8,755 nt of DNA from Ruminococcus flavefaciens (GTDB lineage: Bacteria; Bacillota; Clostridia; Oscillospirales; Ruminococcaceae), in contig CADBQF010000280.1 in assembly GCA_902796705.1 (NCBI GenBank), positions 1 through 8,755 on the forward strand, in the 5' to 3' direction. A program made the position numbers and the translations under genes. Positions 6,344 to 8,755 of the stretch are shown here, in pieces. The first letter of the stretch is position 1, and each line of letters starts with the position of its first letter. The notes beneath the pieces are model-generated. The model was not told the origin of the DNA, did not search any database, and saw nothing but the letters and a program-made list of their open reading frames with translations.

Positions 6344-7129
6344 TTATTCAACAACGCCGCTTTTATGCTCCATTCGGAAACGCTTGGGAGTCATTCCTAC
6401 AACAGAACAGAATGCACTTGAGAATTTACTTGCATTGCTGTAGCCGACTTCTTCTGCAACATCGATCACTCTCATGTCAGTATCTCTCAGAAGTTCAGCC
6501 GCACGGAACATCTTATGTTTTTTTGCATAATCATAGACCGTACAGCAGAAACGCTCCCTGAACCCGTTTTTCAGCGTTGTGGGGTTTATCCCGAAAAAAT
6601 GTGACAATTCTTCTATTGTATAATGAACAGATGTATTGCGGCAGATAAACTGCCCTGCTCTTTTAAAGACGCTGCTGTGCCTTATCTCAGGAGGCCGTTT
6701 CTCTGCGAGAAGAACGAGGAGTTCCAGAACTTTCACTTTCATCATGTTCTCTTCATGACGCTCTGTCTCCGCATAAATATCAGAAAAAAGCGTACTCACC
6801 CTATCGTCTGCCTGAAAAATGAACTGTCCATTTCTCGTTTGATCTCCTGAAATATCCGCAAGATAAAGAATGTCGGAAAAAGCTTCATTTCCGCACTCGT
6901 CCCCTATCAGAACAGAGATGCCGCAGCAGTCTGACATACAGCGTAGTTCACGGCTCGAAGCATCGTGAGCGATAATGCACTTCCCGTCCGTAAGGTAATA
7001 GGACTCCTCCCTGACAGAATATTCACATACGCCTTTCATGCAGTAAAAGATCTCGTTCTCATTTTCATTTGACCTGCCGCCCTGACCGATAATAAGCCTT
7101 ATGCCGGGAAACAGCCGGTATTCTGTCAT
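6344..7129 (-). CDS. AraC-family transcriptional regulator, cysteine-rich
   Basis: This 261-residue cytoplasmic DNA-binding protein has an N-terminal sensing part (about 1-145) of cupin-like, mostly beta character. The C-terminal AraC/XylS domain (about 155-252) has two helix-turn-helix units: TIEELSHFFGINPTTLKNGF (171-190) and VIDVAEEVGYSNASKFSSAF (221-240), followed by the family signature GMTPKRFR. The N-terminal half holds a cluster of cysteines at about 64, 68, 69 and 79, and 11 cysteines in all, which is high for a cytoplasmic regulator and may reflect metal or redox sensing (inference). The start ATG at 7129 has AAGG about 10 nt upstream, a weak, distant site. The gene lies 141 nt before the small protein/ATPase unit on the same strand with no clear terminator between, so it is the prime candidate regulator. 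The domain call is secure; the target is not known. Confidence 0.93.
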   Translation of the reverse strand: MTEYRLFPGIRLIIGQGGRSNENENEIFYCMKGVCEYSVREESYYLTDGKCIIAHDASSRELRCMSDCCGISVLIGDECGNEAFSDILYLADISGDQTRNGQFIFQADDRVSTLFSDIYAETERHEENMMKVKVLELLVLLAEKRPPEIRHSSVFKRAGQFICRNTSVHYTIEELSHFFGINPTTLKNGFRERFCCTVYDYAKKHKMFRAAELLRDTDMRVIDVAEEVGYSNASKFSSAFCSVVGMTPKRFRMEHKSGVVE

Positions 7130-7167
7130 TGTCCCACCGCCTTTTGTTAGTATATAGTAACATTATT

Positions 7168-7196
7168 ATAGTATCATTTTGAGCTTGATGTGTCAA
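7168..7196 (-). promoter_or_regulatory. Sigma-A promoter of the AraC-family regulator gene
   Basis: On the minus strand, a consensus TTGACA (7196-7191), a 17-nt spacer and TACTAT (7173-7168) preceded by TGA (extended -10) make a good promoter. The start point would be near 7161, giving a leader of about 31 nt. A TATAAT at 7170-7165 is closer to the -10 consensus but lies 20 nt from the -35, too far for the usual geometry. Confidence 0.7.
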
Positions 7197-7217
7197 TGAA
7201 GATGATGATTTTTTGTA

Positions 7218-7233
7218 TAGTTATATATAACTA
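7218..7233. promoter_or_regulatory. 16-bp perfect palindrome upstream of the AraC-regulator promoter
   Basis: TAGTTATATATAACTA is a perfect palindrome centred at about -65 relative to the predicted start point, a usual position for an activator site. It sits between the two 13-bp direct repeats. It is AT-rich, which reduces the weight of the match. Confidence 0.4.
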
Positions 7234-7266
7234 ACTACCAAATTCCTGAATTTTTGTTAGTATAAA

Positions 7267-7330
7267 CAAATACATTGTATCAAAAAAGGAACGGTCGTTC
7301 TGACTGTTCCTCTGTTTTGCAATGTATTTG
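7267..7330 (-). terminator. Intrinsic terminator nested in an 11-bp perfect inverted repeat
   Basis: In minus-strand RNA, GGAACAGUC (7310-7302) pairs with GACCGUUCC (7296-7288) around AGAAC with one A-C mismatch, followed by U6 (7287-7282). This is a good terminator 34 nt after the histidine kinase stop. Outside it, CAAATACATTG and CAATGTATTTG (7330-7320 and 7277-7267) form a perfect second inverted repeat, with partly complementary sequence between. The whole 64-nt region can therefore make one long interrupted hairpin. Confidence 0.8.
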
Positions 7331-7343
7331 ATCTGCTGGTGTA

Positions 7344-8216
7344 TCAGAGCTTTATCGTGATAGTCAGGCGGCTTCCGGAGTATTCGGCAGTTATCGTTCC
7401 GTTCATTCTCTCAACGAGCGTCCGGGCGATATATAATCCGAGTCCCGTGGAATGGTGTGCAGCTTCGACGGTATAGAACCTGTCAAAAAGCTGCTCTGTC
7501 TCAACTTTTGAAAGCTCCTTTGCCATATTGCTGAACGTTATCGAACCGTCGGCGGATAGCGTTATTTCAAGATCGCCCCCGGAGTATTTCAGAGCATTGT
7601 TCAGAAGATTTGAAAAGATCCTTGCAAGGTATTCCCTGTTGAGTTCCCGGAAGACCGGCTGCTCCGTCAGATGTACGTCCGGAACGATGCCTTTTTCGCT
7701 CAGTGCCGCAAAATACCCCATGATGCTGTCTTCAAGCACCTGTCCGACATTTACGTTTTCCGTAACGACATCGCTCTCATCTGATACGATGACTGAATAG
7801 CGGAACAATTCCTCTGTAAGCTGTTTCATCAGCTCCGCACGTTCTTTCATTACCGCAATATATTTTGCCTGCTTTCCGGGATCGTCGGTCTGCTGTATCA
7901 TATCAAGATAGCCGTATATCGCTGTGAGCGGAGTCCGGATATCGTGGGAGATGTTGGTTATGGCATTTTTCAGCTCAGTATTGCCCTGATGATACTGTAG
8001 ATGTTCACTGCGGAGTACTTTTAGCTGTTTGTTGATACTGTCAGCAAGATACATCATATCCCTGTCACGGGAGGAAATATCTATAACAGTATTGGTATCA
8101 GTTTTCAGCTTGTCGGCAAATCTGTCTGCTATCTCATGAGCCGACTTTTTTAATAAATATATCTTAACCGACAGAAAAATGATAACAGCTACCGCCGCAG
8201 CAAAACACAGCTCCAT
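7344..8216 (-). CDS. Small sensor histidine kinase with a single N-terminal membrane segment
   Basis: This 290-residue kinase is likely the sensor of a two-component system whose regulator lies beyond the right edge. It has one membrane helix (about 3-22), an HAMP-like linker (about 23-70), and HisKA with the phospho-acceptor histidine near 91 in NISHDIRTPL. HATPase_c follows, with N-box (FSNLLNNALKYS, 201-212), F-box (LFDRFYT) and G2 box (STGLGLYIA, about 256-264). The expected G1 box DxGxG is missing: the site reads ITFSNMAKEL (226-235). In my knowledge this is recurrent in kinases from ABC-2 transporter operons of Clostridia, so it is probably not a defect. There is no external sensor domain, so the signal may come from the neighbouring transporter. 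The ATG at 8216 has AGGTGA 6 nt upstream and lies 8 nt after the permease stop, which indicates one operon. Confidence 0.93.
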   Translation of the reverse strand: MELCFAAAVAVIIFLSVKIYLLKKSAHEIADRFADKLKTDTNTVIDISSRDRDMMYLADSINKQLKVLRSEHLQYHQGNTELKNAITNISHDIRTPLTAIYGYLDMIQQTDDPGKQAKYIAVMKERAELMKQLTEELFRYSVIVSDESDVVTENVNVGQVLEDSIMGYFAALSEKGIVPDVHLTEQPVFRELNREYLARIFSNLLNNALKYSGGDLEITLSADGSITFSNMAKELSKVETEQLFDRFYTVEAAHHSTGLGLYIARTLVERMNGTITAEYSGSRLTITIKL

Positions 8217-8224
8217 TTACTCAC

Positions 8225-8755
8225 CTACTTCAGATCACATTTTTTAAAATGAACGATCCCTGCGATCGTCAATACAGTCATGAGCGTCAGGGTAATGATG
8301 ATATTTTCCTCGATCTTATCCGGTATGACGCTGTACGAAAGATCAAAAATATTGCTCTGCGGAAATACCTTTGACACATATCCGAGTACCTTGCTGTTGT
8401 TTTTGAACATTCCAAAAACGATAGACATATTCAGTGCATACTGGGCTGCAAGTATTACGACCGTAGTTTTTCTGTCTCTCATGAGATTTCCCAGCACAAG
8501 AGAAAGCACCGTGCTTATACAGATAAGCATGAGGAGCATCACCGACATCGAAACGAGAGCCGCTTTCAGTGTATATCCCTCATATCCCAATACGAATACC
8601 GACAAGGAAAACACTCCTGCCTGATAGCATACAAAGTATATAACTGTTGCCGCACTCATCGTTATAAGATCGGCAAAGAAGATCTCTGTGCGGGTATGAC
8701 CGCAGGTCATCATATTTCTGACTGTCCCCTGCTTGTACTGTGAATCAAGCATGAC
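8225..8755 (-). CDS. ABC-2 type transporter permease, C-terminal part (cut by window edge)
   Basis: The last 176 residues of an integral membrane permease are visible. They open with a cytoplasmic loop, YKQGTVRNMMTCGHTRTE, whose pattern (Y-x-x-GT-x-RN ... G-x-(S/T)R) marks ABC-2 permeases of the bacteriocin-immunity and antimicrobial-efflux type in Clostridia. After it come five likely membrane helices (about residues 29-45, 60-86, 95-115, 118-135 and 150-166 of the visible part) and a short charged end, FKKCDLK. The reading frame runs off the right edge, so the Met at 8752 is internal. The ATPase partner and response regulator are expected further right. The kinase gene follows after 8 nt. 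Confidence 0.88.
   Translation of the reverse strand, partial: VMLDSQYKQGTVRNMMTCGHTRTEIFFADLITMSAATVIYFVCYQAGVFSLSVFVLGYEGYTLKAALVSMSVMLLMLICISTVLSLVLGNLMRDRKTTVVILAAQYALNMSIVFGMFKNNSKVLGYVSKVFPQSNIFDLSYSVIPDKIEENIIITLTLMTVLTIAGIVHFKKCDLK

Larger units (their letters stand above)
7142..7264 (-). repeat. Two 13-bp direct repeats flanking the AraC-regulator promoter
   Basis: The minus-strand sequence TATACTAACAAAA occurs at 7154-7142, in the leader just before the ribosome site, and at 7264-7252, upstream of the promoter. The copies are exact, 110 bp apart and on the same strand. AraC-family proteins bind direct repeats and can loop DNA between sites, so autoregulation is a natural guess, but no binding is shown by the sequence itself. 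Confidence 0.5.

Noticed and set aside
1..8755. CRISPR array, tRNA, rRNA, transposase or phage genes
   Set aside because: No regular repeat-spacer pattern, no cloverleaf or conserved rRNA sequence, and no transposase or phage-like protein was seen on either strand.

Overview
The window reads as chromosome of a low-to-moderate GC Firmicute of the class Clostridia, probably a Ruminococcus-like gut bacterium. The evidence is strong AGGAGG-type ribosome sites, AT-rich intergenic DNA with sigma-A promoters, and protein families typical of Oscillospiraceae and Lachnospiraceae. The genus is a guess from protein style. All nine supported genes lie on the minus strand, so transcription runs from high to low coordinates, and the two outermost genes are cut by the window edges.

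In transcription order: (1) 8755-7344 is the end of an operon with the C-terminal part of an ABC-2 type permease and a small single-membrane-segment histidine kinase. It is closed by an intrinsic terminator nested inside a perfect 11-bp inverted repeat. (2) 7129-6344 is a cysteine-rich AraC-family regulator with its own strong promoter, a 16-bp palindrome and two 13-bp direct repeats upstream. (3) 6202-3726 is a two-gene metal unit. A 98-residue protein with a glycine-rich membrane helix, an amphipathic region and a very acidic tail is followed by a 689-residue P1B-type ATPase of the CtpC-like branch, with SCALK where copper pumps have CPC. (4) 3732-3610 is a 123-bp, nearly self-complementary snap-back element that overlaps the ATPase stop codon. 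(5) 3524-1555 is an OmpR-type response regulator and its sensor kinase, joined by a GTGA overlap. (6) 1435-1 is a LolD/MacB-type ABC ATPase and the start of its FtsX/MacB-type permease. It is separated from the two-component genes by a compact block in which a terminator hairpin and a promoter overlap.

The most interesting unit is the small protein plus P-type ATPase. Its organisation closely resembles the mycobacterial PacL-CtpC zinc efflux platform, where a small membrane scaffold of DUF1490 type is co-expressed with a CtpC-type pump. I infer that this is a Firmicute counterpart with an acidic tail as the metal-binding part, possibly controlled by the adjacent AraC-type regulator. The two flanking sensor-kinase/ABC-transporter modules look like typical envelope or antimicrobial-peptide response systems, so the window as a whole is a stress-response and efflux neighbourhood. 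I saw no rRNA, tRNA, CRISPR array or transposase gene. No stretch longer than 300 bases lacks a gene, and every intergenic gap is described below.
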